A stretch of DNA of 64,000 nt from Utricularia gibba (taxonomy: Eukaryota; Streptophyta; Magnoliopsida; Lamiales; Lentibulariaceae), in NCBI GenBank assembly GCA_002189035.1, contig NEEC01000023.1, forward strand, positions 62,001 to 126,000, in the 5' to 3' direction. Made by a program: the position numbers and the translations under genes. The notes beneath the pieces were generated by a model that was given only the letters and a program-made list of their open reading frames with translations, was not told the origin of the DNA and did no database searches. How positions within the stretch are numbered: position 1 is the stretch's first letter; every line of letters begins with the position of its first letter. Below are positions 25,151 to 37,748 of this stretch, in pieces.

Positions 25151-28100
25151 TTAGAGGTGCATGTGAGGATCCATGAACACAGACAGAGTTTGTTTGGATG
25201 AAGGGGCTGCTTTCTTTACCTTGACTTGATGAGGCAAAATCTTGACATCGTGAGGGACGTGCAGCCATGCCTTGGGTGGATAGAGCAAGAAGTTTTCAGG
25301 CTTGCTGGTGTAGACATCAGCATAGCGATGGATATGGTAAGCGAATCCTGATTCTTGGCAAGTGTCTGTCATGAATGTTGCTCCGAATGACTCGTTGAAC
25401 ATGGCCCGCATCCTATGGCGAATGCTCTGTCTTTCGTGGTTGAGATCCTTGACGAGGGAATGGTAATCACTACTGGTGTGGCTGGTTCCCACAGCTGCAA
25501 GCAGTCTGGTTAGAAGGTCATGAATGTAATGAAGCTTAGCCTGTCAAAGAAGAAACATTTGCTAATGAGGAAAATGTTTTTTCCCTCGTTGTTAGGATGG
25601 AGCTCAGAGTTTTCAACAAGTCACCTGTTCAAATCGATACGCATCGCCATTTTGTATCCATATTTCATTCTGAAAAAGGATTAAGGAGTAACATTTGTAA
25701 AGAGGAGCAAAATCCCATCTCAATCAGGAAGGTAATGCATGGAAGAATGATATGCATGCATACTAAAGCAATGGAGGCAGTCAGACCTCCAGTTCATGAA
25801 TGATGGCAGCGGTTCGCCAACCTGCTTTAGAAGGCCCCCTAAGGTCCGTAAAAACATGATCACCAAAGTATATCACCTGGGAAACACTAAAATTGTCAAT
25901 AGAATGAATGACACATGAGAGCTTTAGAAGACCTCTTCATCTAAGGAATACCTCAGGACCCTTCCACTTGGTTATTTCCACGAACTTCTTCAGGCAACCT
26001 TGGTAGTAAATTTTGTTTGGAAGAAAAGAATCAACTCTGGAGAAACCCAAGGTATCTTTCTCAACGTCATAACAGCTACACGAGTTCCAGAGTACAGTTG
26101 GTCAGTTGGAAATGGCGAGAAAAGACAGTGTGTCCTGGATGCTTTGTCAATCAGGTGTTGAAAGATGTCAAACAAACTTCTCAGCGAAATATAACAAAAC
26201 AGTTTCCAGTATGTGGCGCACATCATAGGAAATGGCAAAACAATTATCTTGTTTCAAATTATAAAAATATTTGCAGATTCAAAATCAAAGTGACAGTGGA
26301 GAGAAAGCAAGAGATGAGTACCGAAATGGATGCTCAGATGTATAAAACTCAGGTTTGTGAGCTCCAGCTATAACTACATCAAAAAGCTCCCTCCAGTTTT
26401 CTTGTTGTTCTAGTGTGTCCTAGTATAGGGCGGAGAAAATGTTTTAAACCAGAATCCTTAAAAGTTGCATAAAGAGAGAGAGAGAGTAGGGTCGAAAGAG
26501 CCCTCAATGAACAAGGACCATGTGTGCTGATTGGTAAGGAACTTACCTCAAACATGAAGCGCATTCCCCGTCAACAAAGAAGTAGGGAGAGTTTGTCAAT
26601 AAAAAAAGTTTCTTCCCGTTATCCCTGAGAACCCTCAGAAAATGCAAAAGAGGTTCCTGAATATATGTGACGAATTACTATGAAACAGCTGGTAAAAAGG
26701 TTCCGTGAGCGTTGAGGGCAATATACAAATGAAAGTAAGATTCATTATCCGAGACGCATACATTCTTCTTGAGGTACTTCGCCGGATTGGAAAGAATTTT
26801 TTTATGTGCTAAACCGCTCACATGTGCATGCTTGATGGCTTTCCTCACATCATCATACACATAACAAGCATCAAATTCCAAATTCCCATCCACAAAATGC
26901 TGAACAACATCAGCAATGAGGCAGGCCTGCAAAATAACATTCATGCAGCAGTGATTGAACCAGCATAGCTCTGAAAAATACCCACAACATCAGATATGAA
27001 ACTTCATTTTCCATGTCAACACGGTGTATAGTTAAAAACGCTTAAGTTCACAGAGCACACAAATAATTCCAGACATGTACCAAATCAAATGATGCACCAG
27101 GGAACATAGAGATGCCAGGATATATGGACAGCACGCTTACCTCACTGAAGCAGAAGAAGTCCATCAAGCGCACTAAGCCATGAGCTTGATCATGACCTAT
27201 ATGGCGTGAGCCATATAGTCGATCAATTTCTGATCGGCTAAGCTGCATATTCATGATCAGTGGAATAAAGTCTTTTTTGCCATACCATCTAAGTAAAAAC
27301 TCATACTCGAAGTTCGAACAAGCAACAAAAGAAGTATCAGAAGACAATAATCCATATTCATACCTTACGCCTACCAAAGTAGCATCCATCTGGCTCAATC
27401 GATGCAAAGAAATCAAGCTTCAGAAGGCATCCTTTGAACTTATCATAGCAGAGACCTCTTATAGGAAAGGAGTTATCATATTTGGATTCCATTACTCTAT
27501 CAGGATATTTAAGCTGAGAAAGCAAACAGGTAATGGAACTCCATTTATTTTCCTAGATTTTATGCAAAACGTACGTGGCACAAATCAGAAATTTTCTGAA
27601 CAAACCTCATTAACCAAATATTCTTTGGCAGTATCATATATCAAGTTCTGTACTTTGGCAGAGTAGTGCGCCAACGTGTAGTCATAGTCAAACCCATAAA
27701 CCCGTATGTCATCCAACTTCAAGTTTTTATTGACATACACACCTAGGAAGCCAAAACAATTTGAATATCTCAGAAACTACGCCTTGTATCAAATAAGTTA
27801 TCTATCATGACAAGAGTTAATACAAATCACTGTAAAAGGCCAATACAACGCTGCAAAGTTTATAGAACAGTAAGAATCAAACAATGGAAAAATATTACGA
27901 CCTTCTGGGTTTTTCATAGGAATTTGTCTCAATGTATCTGGTATTTCAAGAAATCTCCGTTTTACAGAAGCAAAAGCATCTTTTACATAGGCAATTTCAT
28001 CATCCAACACCCTGTTTCCTTCCTCCAATTTTCGTTGATTTATATTTGTGACGGCCGAGAATTCACGAAGAAAAGCTCCTCCAATACCTGAGATGTTAAA

Positions 28101-28243
28101 AAGGCAGGATAAGGAACCGAAACCATCCACCCAAATAATAGATTTTAGCGATGCCAATGGGACTTCAACAGCAATCATGCCATTCTTCCCCAATAACGCT
28201 GTAAACTTTTGGAAAATGAGCGACTACGCAGGTATTCCATCAT
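25151..28243 (-). CDS. HAD-superfamily 5'-nucleotidase (cN-II/NT5DC type)
   Basis: Purine 5'-nucleotidase of the HAD IG subfamily (IMP/GMP-specific type or NT5DC). About a dozen exons. HAD motif I is VYGFDYDYTLAHYS (the DxDxT aspartates), then RGLCYDKFKGCLLKLD, HDQAHGLVRLMDFFCFSE, the motif II region LFLLTNSPYFFVDG, and GPEVIYFGDHVFTDLRGPSK with the motif IV aspartates (GDHVFTD). The C-terminus runs RHRMRAMFNESFGATFM to FMDPHMHL. The start at 28243 (MMEYLRSRSFSKSLQRYWG) looks like a mitochondrial presequence. Frame is lost at CCCC 28188-28191 (GGGG on the coding strand), and one extra G joins the presequence to KNGMIAVEVPLASL. An alternative upstream ATG at 28592 (MASARSRIFRTCGQ) would need an extra 5' exon and meets an early stop. 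Confidence 0.85.
26473..26486. repeat. (AG)n microsatellite
   Basis: Short AG dinucleotide run inside an intron of the nucleotidase gene. Confidence 0.7.
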
Positions 28244-29666
28244 TGCTGTAAACGAAATAGCTAGAAGAAGAGGTCACTACACTCCTTACAGTCATTAGAA
28301 ATTGCGCATTAAAACAAACGCAATACCGCATAACAGTAGGAAAAAAGACCACACTACCTTCAACTTTCCCAGCGTACCGTAACTCACCCTTTCTCTGAAA
28401 CTGAAAATCACCAACGAGAATAAACTCACAAAAATTATCCCAATCCCGAAATTCTGAACTAATTTAACATCTGGAAAAAAAAAGTGAAAAACAACCACGA
28501 AGAAGCTTCAAATCGGAAAACCATGTTCGACTTCAAACGTCAAAACAAACCTGCCCACACGTACGGAAAATCCGCGAGCGCGCGGAAGCCATTAGACTAA
28601 AGAATGTTGCTCTATCGTTCTCCTTGGAGCAGCCGTGTTTTTGTATAGCATTTCATAATTACCTTTGAAATACTTCACATAAAAAAAGTATATATTTCTT
28701 TCATTAAAAAAAAAAAGAAAATAGAACAGATCATTAGTGGGCCCCTGAACCCGTTGAAATTTCGTCCTATCCGATTTCAAGGACTTTTGGACTGTTCTCA
28801 GGAATCTTCCCATCCCTGCTCTGGAGCAAGTTTTCTGGGAGGAATCGGTCAAAGAACTTTCGAATCATCCAAACATCTGTTGTGGAAGTTCATTTTTGTC
28901 TCTGGGATATGATGATGTAAAAGCGGGGTAGATTGATCGTCTTGAGAGTCGTAAGTTCTGCACGGTTATAGTTTTTGCTTGATTTATGTTTCGGTAGTCT
29001 GGAAAACCCTTTCAGTCATTTTGTGGTCCGTGAGTGGAGGTGGGTTGAACAACTGATTATGCTTGCTGAGCGATATGATGGTAGCCCTTCATGGTACTTG
29101 TGGTTCTCTGCAGCGGTGTTTTATGTATAAAATAGAAACTTTATGTTTTTATTTCGTTTTGACCCCAGCTGGTTGATTGTTTTTGCGTTTTGTGGTTTGG
29201 TACTCATTTTGATGATCAACATTGCTTTGTAATTGGATAAACAGTTGGAGTAATGGACGAATGCCTTTCGAAATTAGATTGGTATTTTGTATTACCTGAA
29301 GAAGATGGAGGTTGAAATTGTGGCTTCAGATCCATTTCGAGAATGTTTCTGCACGTTTTATGCTTGCCTTTTGAATGCTTTTTCTATATGGCCATTGGGC
29401 ATTGCCTTGGAATATTATGTCTCTGATTTGTCTTGTTTGCTCTAGATAAACAGTTTGATTATTTTATACTTCGATGTGTGGATGCCTATTGGATGGTAAA
29501 AAATGTGTGTGTTTGCTTCCTTTATGCACTCAAAAGTTTCCAGAAACAAAAGCCATTCATGGTTTTACTGCTTCGTATAGCTTAATCCAACATCGGCATA
29601 TAAAAGTCTGATTCCTTTAGTGCCTGTTGCTGTCTTCTGCAGCTATTTTTATCTGAGGTGGTTGTC
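28244..29666. promoter_or_regulatory. Divergent promoter region, nucleotidase / CNGC
   Basis: 1.4 kb between divergent start codons. The CNGC side (28900-29660) is T-rich with scattered short frames and probably contains a 5' UTR intron. No protein-coding signal was found. Confidence 0.35.
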
Positions 29667-32600
29667 ATGAAGGCCAAGGAGAAGTATGTTAGGTTAGTAC
29701 GGGAATTTCTGTTGGGTTTCTGTTGTATATAATTTTTTTCCATTGAAAGACAACCATTTTTGACTCCCGTAAAAACCATTTCTTGATCTTACCTGGCGGA
29801 AGGGTGAACCTCTCCATGGGTATATATATCTGTAGGGTTTTGTATACTTCTCAGGTGTTGAATTTTCAGAAACAGCCTAATTATTTCACACTCCAGTTTC
29901 CAGGATTGGAGATCTGTGGAAAGTTTTGAGGAGCCATCTTCATATAGGGATAATGTGCACTTGCTCAGGCTCAAATCAGCTGCATATGTGGCCTCTGATA
30001 GTTTTAACAGAGCTTTAGAATTTGGTTCGGATTTAATAAAGAGGTTAACAGGATCTATTAGATCTTTCCATCCAGGGAACATACATTCAGAAGACAAGGG
30101 AGGTAGAAAGAAAATTCTTGATCCCCAAGGCTCATTTCTGCAAAAATGGAATAAGATTTTTGTACTTGCCTCTATTTTTGCTATCTCGCTGGATCCGTTG
30201 TTTTTCTACATACCCATTGTTAATGATATTAACAAGTGTCTAAAATTGGACCGGAGGTTGGCCATTGTAGCTAGTGTTCTGCGATCTGTGACTGATGTTT
30301 TTTACCTTATGCATATTATTTTCCAATTTCGTACTGGTTTTGTTGCCCCTTCCTCACGTGTGTTTGGAAGAGGGGTTCTAGTTGAAGATTTATGGGAAAT
30401 AGCTAAGAGATATTTGTCTTCCCACTTCACAATTGATATTCTTGCAGTTCTCCCACTTCCACAGGTAAGAGACGCATTTCTAGATCAACATATTGGAACA
30501 TTATTTCTGTGTTTCTTTTTTTTTAATTTTTTTTTTAAACTTTCGCAGATTGTTGTTTTCATCATTATTCCCAAGTTGGTAAGAGCACAATCTTTGCATG
30601 CAAAGGACATGCTTAAGATGGTGGTGATATTCCAATACATACCAAGGGTCCTCCGAATAGTTCCCTTGTATAGAGAAGTCACGAGAACTTCCGGAATACT
30701 CACCAAAACTGCATGGGCTGGGGCAGCATTCAATCTCTTCCTTTACATGCTCGCCAGTCATGTAAGTGCAAATCTTCACATGGATTTGTTCGCAATCGTA
30801 GACTCCTCTGCTAAGATTCTTATTTGTTATCCAAAGCATGCGCAATCCTCTTAGAAACAATGGTAAACGGTGGAGTGGCTTTAAATTCATCTAAATGGGT
30901 CTTATCCGGCATGCTTACTCTTCTCTTCCTTGGTGATGGTGGAGTGGGCTTTTCAAAAAGCTTATATATTCCCTTAAAAAAAAAAATTTCTGTTTACCTT
31001 TAGATTCCTCTGTATTACGTCTAACTGAATATCCTACTCAATTTTTTTGTTGCTGATTTTGAAGATCTCTTACTCCCTCTTTACTTTCTATTTGGGTTTT
31101 GGAATTTGATATTTGATTTAGGATTTTTTGGGCAAGAAAGTATACAAGAAAATTTGTTGAAAACCTGAATTTAAGTGTCTACCCTAATAGAAATATACAT
31201 ATTGTCTAAGTATTACGTTAAAATGTGTTCCTGCTCTGCCTGAGATATCTTTTGGATCACTTAATATTGTTTGATTATTTGATAGTCTACTGAAGATGTA
31301 CTAATAGTGTGGCTCATGTTACAAGTAGCTCAAGCATGGATATTTGATGCGAGGATTTGAATTCTTATTTGCATTGGCCAATTAAATGACAGATTTTATC
31401 TTTTTAGGTATGTGGAGCCTTTTGGTATGTGTTTTCAATAGATCGTCAAGCAAGTTGCTGGCTGAGAGCTTGCAGAAAAACATCCTCATGTATTAATCCA
31501 AGTTTTTACTGTACAACCGAGGGCAATGGCTTGAGTGACATCCTGAATAATCAGTGCCCTGTAAAGAATGCAAATGCAACGCTTTTTGACTTCGGGCTAT
31601 TTCTTAATGCCCTGCAGTCTGGGGTTGTTGAATCAGGAGATTTTCCCCAGAAGTTTTTGTACTGTTTCTGGTGGGGGCTTCAGAACCTAAGGTCTGTGAT
31701 ACGCATACATATGATGTCGAGGGTTCATGTTAGTTTTATTTAATATTACGAACATTGAACTTCCAGCCTCTGATGGTGTTGAAATTGAACATGTGTTCCA
31801 TTTTACATAAATTTAATGCCTTTTTCTTTGGAAGAAAGAGCTGTGTATGTATGAAATGATCGCCCAATTAGCCAACTAATTTTTCCTGTGCCAAACAAAA
31901 GATTAGAAGTTTGATCACCTGAACATGTCTTCGTTTCATCTTGCTGTAGTTCTCTTGGCCAGAACCTTCGCACAAGTACCTATTTCTGGGAGAACTGCTT
32001 TGCAGTTGTTGTTTCTATATCTGGCTTGGTGCTATTCTCATTGTTGATTGGAAATATGCAAGTAAGTTTTTCTCATTTTCTATTGTAGCAGAGTTGAGAT
32101 TTTATTTCTGGCATCATCTGCTGCATGCCAAACATTCTTATAGCTCCTGTTGTAAATTCCGTTACAGACATTTTTGCAATCTACAACAAAAAGATTGGAG
32201 GAAATGAGAGTGAAAAAACGAGATGCTGAGCAGTGGATGTCACACCGTTTGCTCCCAGACAGCTTGAAAGATCGAATTCGAAGGTATGAGCAATACAAAT
32301 GGCAGGAAACACGGGTGTTGATGAAGACAGTGTTATCCAGAGTCTTCCCAAGGACATACGAAGAGACATTAAACGACACCTTTGTTTGTCTTTGCTGAAA
32401 AGAGTGAGTTCCTTCTCAAAATTACTTTGTTTAACACCTAGAAATAGAAAGGAACTGTCATGATTCATTGGCCTCTTCATTGCAGTTTTTCGTCCTTTAA
32501 GTTAAGTTCTTTGCGTGTGTGTGTGTGTGTTCTTTTGTTTGTGCTGGAACCTGACACTTTCTTGCAATTTAGGTACCACTGTTTGAGAAGATGGACGATC

Positions 32601-33274
32601 AACTTTTAGATGCTATGTGTGATCGTCTAAAACCTGCACTGTATACCGATGACAGCTACATAGTTCGGGAGGGCGACCCTGTTGATGAAATGCTTTTCAT
32701 TATGCGCGGAAAATTGTTTACCATGACCACCAATGGTGGACGAACGGGCTTCTTGAACTCTGATTATCTAAAAGCAGGGGATTTCTGTGGTGAAGAGCTG
32801 TTGACCTGGGCTCTGGACCCCAATTTATCCACCAACCTTCCTACATCCACCAGAACCGTGCAATCGCTCTCTGAGATCGAAGCTTTTGCTCTCAAGGCTG
32901 ATGACTTGAAGTTTGTGGCCTCCCAATTCAGAAGGATGCATAGTAAGCAGTTGAGACATACATTCCGGTTCTACTCTCAACAGTGGAGGACCTGGGCAGC
33001 TTGTTTTATTCAAGCAGCATGGCGCCGGTACTGTAGGAAGAAGCTTGATGATTCTCTTCATGAGGAAGAGGAAAGATTACACAATGCACTGGCCAACATT
33101 GGTGGCAGTTCCCCGAGTCTGGGTGCAACTCTATATGCTTCCCGTTTCGCAGCAAAGGCACTGAAACCTGTGAGACAAAATGAATCCAGAAAAACAAGGA
33201 TGCCAGAGAGAATCTCACCAATACTGCTTCAGAAACCGGCTGAACCCGATTTCTCAGCTGAAGAAAACAAATAG
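29667..33274 (+). CDS. CNGC: Cyclic nucleotide-gated ion channel, group I-like
   Basis: Plasma-membrane cation/Ca2+ channel gated by cyclic nucleotides and calmodulin. A small first exon (ATG 29667, MKAKEKYV) splices to FQDWRSVESFEEPSS, like the CNGC1 group N-terminus. Then S1 (KIFVLASIFAISLDPLFFYI), S2-S5, and the pore FLYCFWWGLQNL joined to SSLGQNL with the plant GQN filter. S6 is followed by the C-linker RVKKRDAEQWMSHRLLPD. The cNBD has VPLFEKMDDQLLDAMCDRLK, YIVREGDPVDEMLFIMRGKL and DFCGEELLTWALDP. An IQ motif is present (ACFIQAAWRRYCRKK). Frame breaks at GGG 32313-32315 in the C-linker; one more G gives QETRGVDED and LPKDIRRDIKRHLCLSLLKR, as in other CNGCs. Stop at 33272-33274. Confidence 0.93.
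32513..32531 (+). repeat. (GT)n microsatellite
   Basis: About nine GT units within a CNGC intron, next to the exon that begins VPLFEKMDD. Confidence 0.8.
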
Positions 33275-36180
33275 AACATCCCGGTTATTCTGTGAGGGGT
33301 AGCTAAACCAAGTACATAATGTTCCTATGATTGAATGTTCTTGTTGCTTCCTGGGGCCATTGGATATGTATTTAGTACATAATGTTGCTCTTGTAATATA
33401 CGATTGATCACTTGTGCATTTAAAATACATCATCAACAGTGAAAATTATACAGCAGGATGCCGTTAATGAGGTTCAATTGCTTCAAGGAACACCTCTCTC
33501 AATTGGCCTGAGAGCACTTGTGATAGTGTGTGCCAAGCAACAATAAAAGCATCATCAAATATGACCCACAAGTTGCACAGAAAGCTCCCTGGGAAAGGGA
33601 TCGACACCCAGAATCAAATATCTCCCACCAAAAGCCTTTCTCCAGTGCTCTGGCTCTTGTCCTTACCACATAAACAGGCACCGCAGATCCTTTTATGCAA
33701 TTTCTGCATGCTCCTTACGGTAGCCACACCTTTCTACAAAGCCCCCATATCTAAGTTGATTTTACATCCTTTTGGGAGATATCTGCCACCACTTTCTTCC
33801 CACCCGCCCGCCATATCTTAGCAAATAAGAATCCCACAAGTCCTTGCAATAGCACCAGTAACTTGAACTGAATAAAACCCTACACAGGAACGTGTTTTCC
33901 TGTGCCACCAACATCAAGGATCTGGGGTTCCTAATCCACATATCAAATATCTCTGTATCAGGCGTTTGGCACTAAAGACCTTCTCTATTTAGTAAAATAT
34001 TACGTTGTGCCTGTCACCATTCAATGAACATAACATATTTGGTCTTCATTGGTATAACCATTTTTCTCAAATTTTAACATATCGAAGATATTTAATCCAT
34101 GACACATGCAGAGGATACCTGCTGCATGCACAATGGGTGTCAAAATAAGCAATGACAACAATGAATAATCACACGATTATTAAAATTCAACATTGAAGAT
34201 CTATTTTACTATAATAGCAAATACTGAGAATTGTTTTACCCCACCCCAATATGCAAATCACGATTTCCATCACGAAACACAAACAAAAATGGGTACCCCC
34301 TCGAGACGAGCCGTCCATCGGCAATGCGCATGTGTTACAAATTCCGGTTGGAGTGAACTGGATTCGTCATCATCTCCAATCTCCATCCGCCGGGGAGGGG
34401 AATAATCTTTTGATCGTCGCATGGTCTGAATGGATGGCCGCGATAAGGTTAGGTTCCCCAATCCCCACCCTTTTTCTTTCACCAAAAGGGACTCTCTTTG
34501 GTTCGCATTTCGGGACACAAGTTTTTGTGTGCGCTGGAGCCTGGAGGGAAAAAGAAAACGATTCCTATTCCTATTCCTTTTCCACATCCCACATTTATTT
34601 ATATTTTAATAATGGTTTCAAATTTTAGTATTTGTTTTTGAATAGTATTATTTGATACTATAATTTCCTTTTTAAATTATATGATAAATAATTATTTATG
34701 AATATTCTAATAATTTATATATATAATATAATATATATTACCATAAAATCCGGTCTTTCTCAGTCATTCATCCCGTCGTTACACGTGGCACAACGGGGCA
34801 CACACATTTTCATGCATCATTTCACCCACCCGGGTGCGCTGCTTTTAACTAACCTTTCACCACGCACCACACAAGAATTATGTGGTGTTGAAAACGGCCT
34901 TTCGAGCTTATTAAAAATAATGATTTCTTTATAAAAAAAATCATTTCAAAAATAACAAAACTATTGGATAACATGTAACATAAATATTCATATTTTCATT
35001 ACATTATATTATTTGTTTTAGATATATAGTCCTCACAAATTTACATTATCACTTTTCAAAAAAAATGTTTCATGTAAAATTAGATAATTTATATAAACTA
35101 TTCATATATTTCATACTATTGAAATTCAAGATTCGATGGGTCGTACGAATGTACACATAAAATCCAAGTATATAAAAAATATAGATCACATTAAAAAAAT
35201 TAGACTTAATCCATTATTTGTGATTTTATATATTAGATTATTTCAATTTTATTTTTCGATATGGAATTATGTATTCTAACACATACATAAGTAATGTAAT
35301 ATTCATTTAAGTTAATTTCACACTTCTTTGAATCGAGTCCTATGTATGAGATCATTTAGAAAAGTGATCATTATCACTTTATATCCAACAAAAATTTACA
35401 CATAATATGTTCATATTTTTCACACACTCTATAACGGATGGCCAGTTTTATAATTCATCCTGCGTCACACGATCTGAATACTTGGATAATAAGAAAGGGG
35501 AGGTGGCAGGGAGGCCACAAGAGACAAAATATGTCAACTCTTTGGGGCCAGATTATAAATATTAATAGCTTTGGGGCAAAAGGGTAAGTTGACGAAAGAT
35601 ATGGTACTGTAGAGTGTAGGCTGGACACTCTGACGTGCTTTTAGAAAAAGACATTATATTCTAAATTTGGATGGACGTCACAAAATAATATTTTTTTAAT
35701 ATTACAAAAAATATCGCATTTCCGCATTCTACTGTTGGTTTAATGTGCTAGACTATATTTTAAAATTGGATTAAATTTTAAAACATTGGTTGTTGTTGGA
35801 ATTATGAATTGTAAATATTAAAAAAACACTAATTTGAACCTTTTTTTGTAAGGAATAAGAATTGTTTTATTTAATTTGATAAACATGGCAAATTAGAGAT
35901 ACTTAAAGAAACTATATATATTATGTATATATTCAAAGTCAAATTAGGATCCTCCAATGCATCAGCTAAAGGCAATAAATAAATAATTAATTAAATCTGG
36001 TTCGTGGTGAATCCCCCAGGCGGAATTGGTGCCATTGTTCGATGAACACTAGAAAGTCTACGTGGGCAAAATCGTCATTTCAGGGTTCAGCTCCTCCGCC
36101 TACATAAGACCTCCCTTCCCCGTTAGCCAACTTTATCGCAGAGTCTTCCTCCGCAGGCTTGCGCTAGCATTATAATACAT
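33275..36180. other. Long spacer upstream of the HAT5-like gene
   Basis: No coding sequence recognised in almost 3 kb. 33300-34600 has mixed composition with small frames lacking family features. 34600-36050 is strongly AT-rich. A G-box/ABRE-like core (tacacgtggc) is at about 34780-34789, possibly part of distant control of the HD-Zip gene. Confidence 0.4.
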
Positions 36181-36271
36181 GTTTTCTTCAGTTGTAAAGC
36201 TTCCTGTTTGAAGGAGCTTCGTCTCCGGTTAAAGAAAGAGGAAGATCGATCTGGGAAAAGCCGCAGTCCGC

Positions 36272-36361
36272 ATGATGGGAGTTTGTGTCTGGCGGTTGGA
36301 TTCTCCGGCGAGGCTTCTCTGGTGCTCCAGCTTTTTCCGCCATAAGCTCATGCTCTTTTAG
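36272..36361 (+). promoter_or_regulatory. 29-codon upstream ORF in HAT5-like 5' leader
   Basis: A short frame starts with two ATGs (36272, 36275), reads MMGVCVWRLDSPARLL and ends with TAG at 36359-36361, 79 bases before the main start at 36441. Arabidopsis ATHB1 is known to carry a conserved-peptide uORF (CPuORF33) in its leader that represses translation of the main frame. Position and gene identity match; I have not compared the peptide itself. It is likely a translation-control element. Confidence 0.55.
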
Positions 36362-36440
36362 AAGATCCGTTTTTCCGATTCCCCAAGTAATTACTCCCCC
36401 TGTTCCCTGTCGCTCGCTTGCCGTTGAGTTTGAGTTGGAG

Positions 36441-37692
36441 ATGGAATCTTGGCGCATGTCTTTTGGCGTTTCCTCCCATGGCCAAGGCAACGCAGATCTG
36501 CTCTTTCTCGGTATCTTTCTTTTTTTTACTATTCGTGCCTTTTTATTACAGAAGAAGATGTTGAAATACGAGATATAGTAGACGAGGACGAGGATGGCAT
36601 GAACTCGATCTTATCACTAAGGCAATCAAAACGCACACAGGAGTTAAACCAGTTTAGATCTGCATGCTTATAAGGCAGGCAGTGGGTTAATCAACCCGAT
36701 CTAGGGTTTGTTTCACAGATCCTATCAGCTCCCAACTTTTCCATGTCTTGGTGTTGGGTTTCAGGAGCACCATCGCTGATGAACATGGAGGAAACGACGA
36801 AGAGAGGGCGATTTATGATGACGGAGGAGAATATGTACGACGAGGACTATTTCGACTATCAGCTGCCGGAGAAAAAACGCCGCCTCACACCGGAGCAGGT
36901 GTCCGTTTTTTTCCCTTTTTCTTTCATTGATTTGGATTTTCATAAGAGAGTTGAAGATGTAGATACTGAGCGGCGCAGGTGCAACTACTGGAAAAGAGCT
37001 TTGAGGAAGAGAATAAGCTGGAGCCGGATCGCAAATCGGATCTCGCGAAGAAGCTGGGGCTGCCGCCGCGCCAGGTGGCCGTCTGGTTCCAAAACCGCCG
37101 TGCACGGTGGAAGACGAAGCAACTTGAAAAGGAATTTGATCAGTTGAAATCTGCATATGATTCCCTCCTCACTAACTACGAATTTGTTCTCCGTGAGAAC
37201 CTTAACCTCAAATCTCAGGTGGTGCATATTTCTCAACTCTCACATTTTCCTTTTTTTTTTTCACAATAAATTTTAAATTAAATTGATATTTTATGCTAAA
37301 TTTTTTACGCAAATTTATGTATTATATTTAAATATAGTTATTAACAAAGAATTAGTCATGGGACCCGCAGACTAAAACATATGGGTTTCTTTCAAGTGCA
37401 GGTGGTGTCCTTGAGGGAGAAATTGGAAGCACAAGAAGTCGAGGCGGCGGTGGTGAGAAAGCATTTCGGTGAATCGCTTCCCGGAGAGGCGGCGGTGTTT
37501 ACTCACGCGACGGCAGGTGATGAGGACGGGCTGAGCTCCGGCGGAGCGGCGGTGTACGACGAAGGCCACCAACTCCCCTTCCAAGTGAACTCCGAGGAGG
37601 ACGACGGCAGCGACGGTTATCGGAGCGACCTCTCGAATGTGATTGGGCCGCCTGAGGAGCTGGAGTCGTTGATTTGGTGCACCTGGTCCTAA
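36441..37692 (+). CDS. HAT5: Homeobox-leucine zipper class I factor, ATHB1/HAT5-like
   Basis: Class I HD-Zip transcription factor. Exons 36441-36510, 36765-36898, 36980-37218 and 37402-37692 join in phase. The N-terminus [17 protein letters not shown] then [16 protein letters not shown] resembles ATHB1/HAT5, not the ATHB6, ATHB7 or ATHB13 branches. The homeodomain covers [20 protein letters not shown] to the recognition helix [14 protein letters not shown], followed directly by a leucine zipper ([20 protein letters not shown] and LREKLEAQE). The acidic, Gly/Ser-rich C-terminus ends ESLIWCTWS, like the aromatic end of ATHB1, a presumed activation region. It binds CAATNATTG-type sites as a dimer (family knowledge). 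The frame is clean, and a uORF precedes it. Confidence 0.93.
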
Positions 37693-37742
37693 TCATTTTT
37701 CCAAAATATTTCATTTGTACTTGTGGATGCATCATCTTAAGT

Positions 37743-37748
37743 AATAAA
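37743..37748 (+). terminator. AATAAA poly(A) signal of HAT5-like gene
   Basis: AATAAA about 50 bases after the stop codon, followed by an A run. Confidence 0.4.

Noticed and set aside
28592-28592. ATG at 28592 as the start of the nucleotidase
   Set aside because: The exon it opens meets a stop right after the next acceptor; ATG at 28243 gives a better presequence, though it also needs one base added.
34600-36050. AT-rich block as a mobile element or matrix attachment region
   Set aside because: No terminal repeats, target duplications or coding remains could be seen; composition alone is not evidence.
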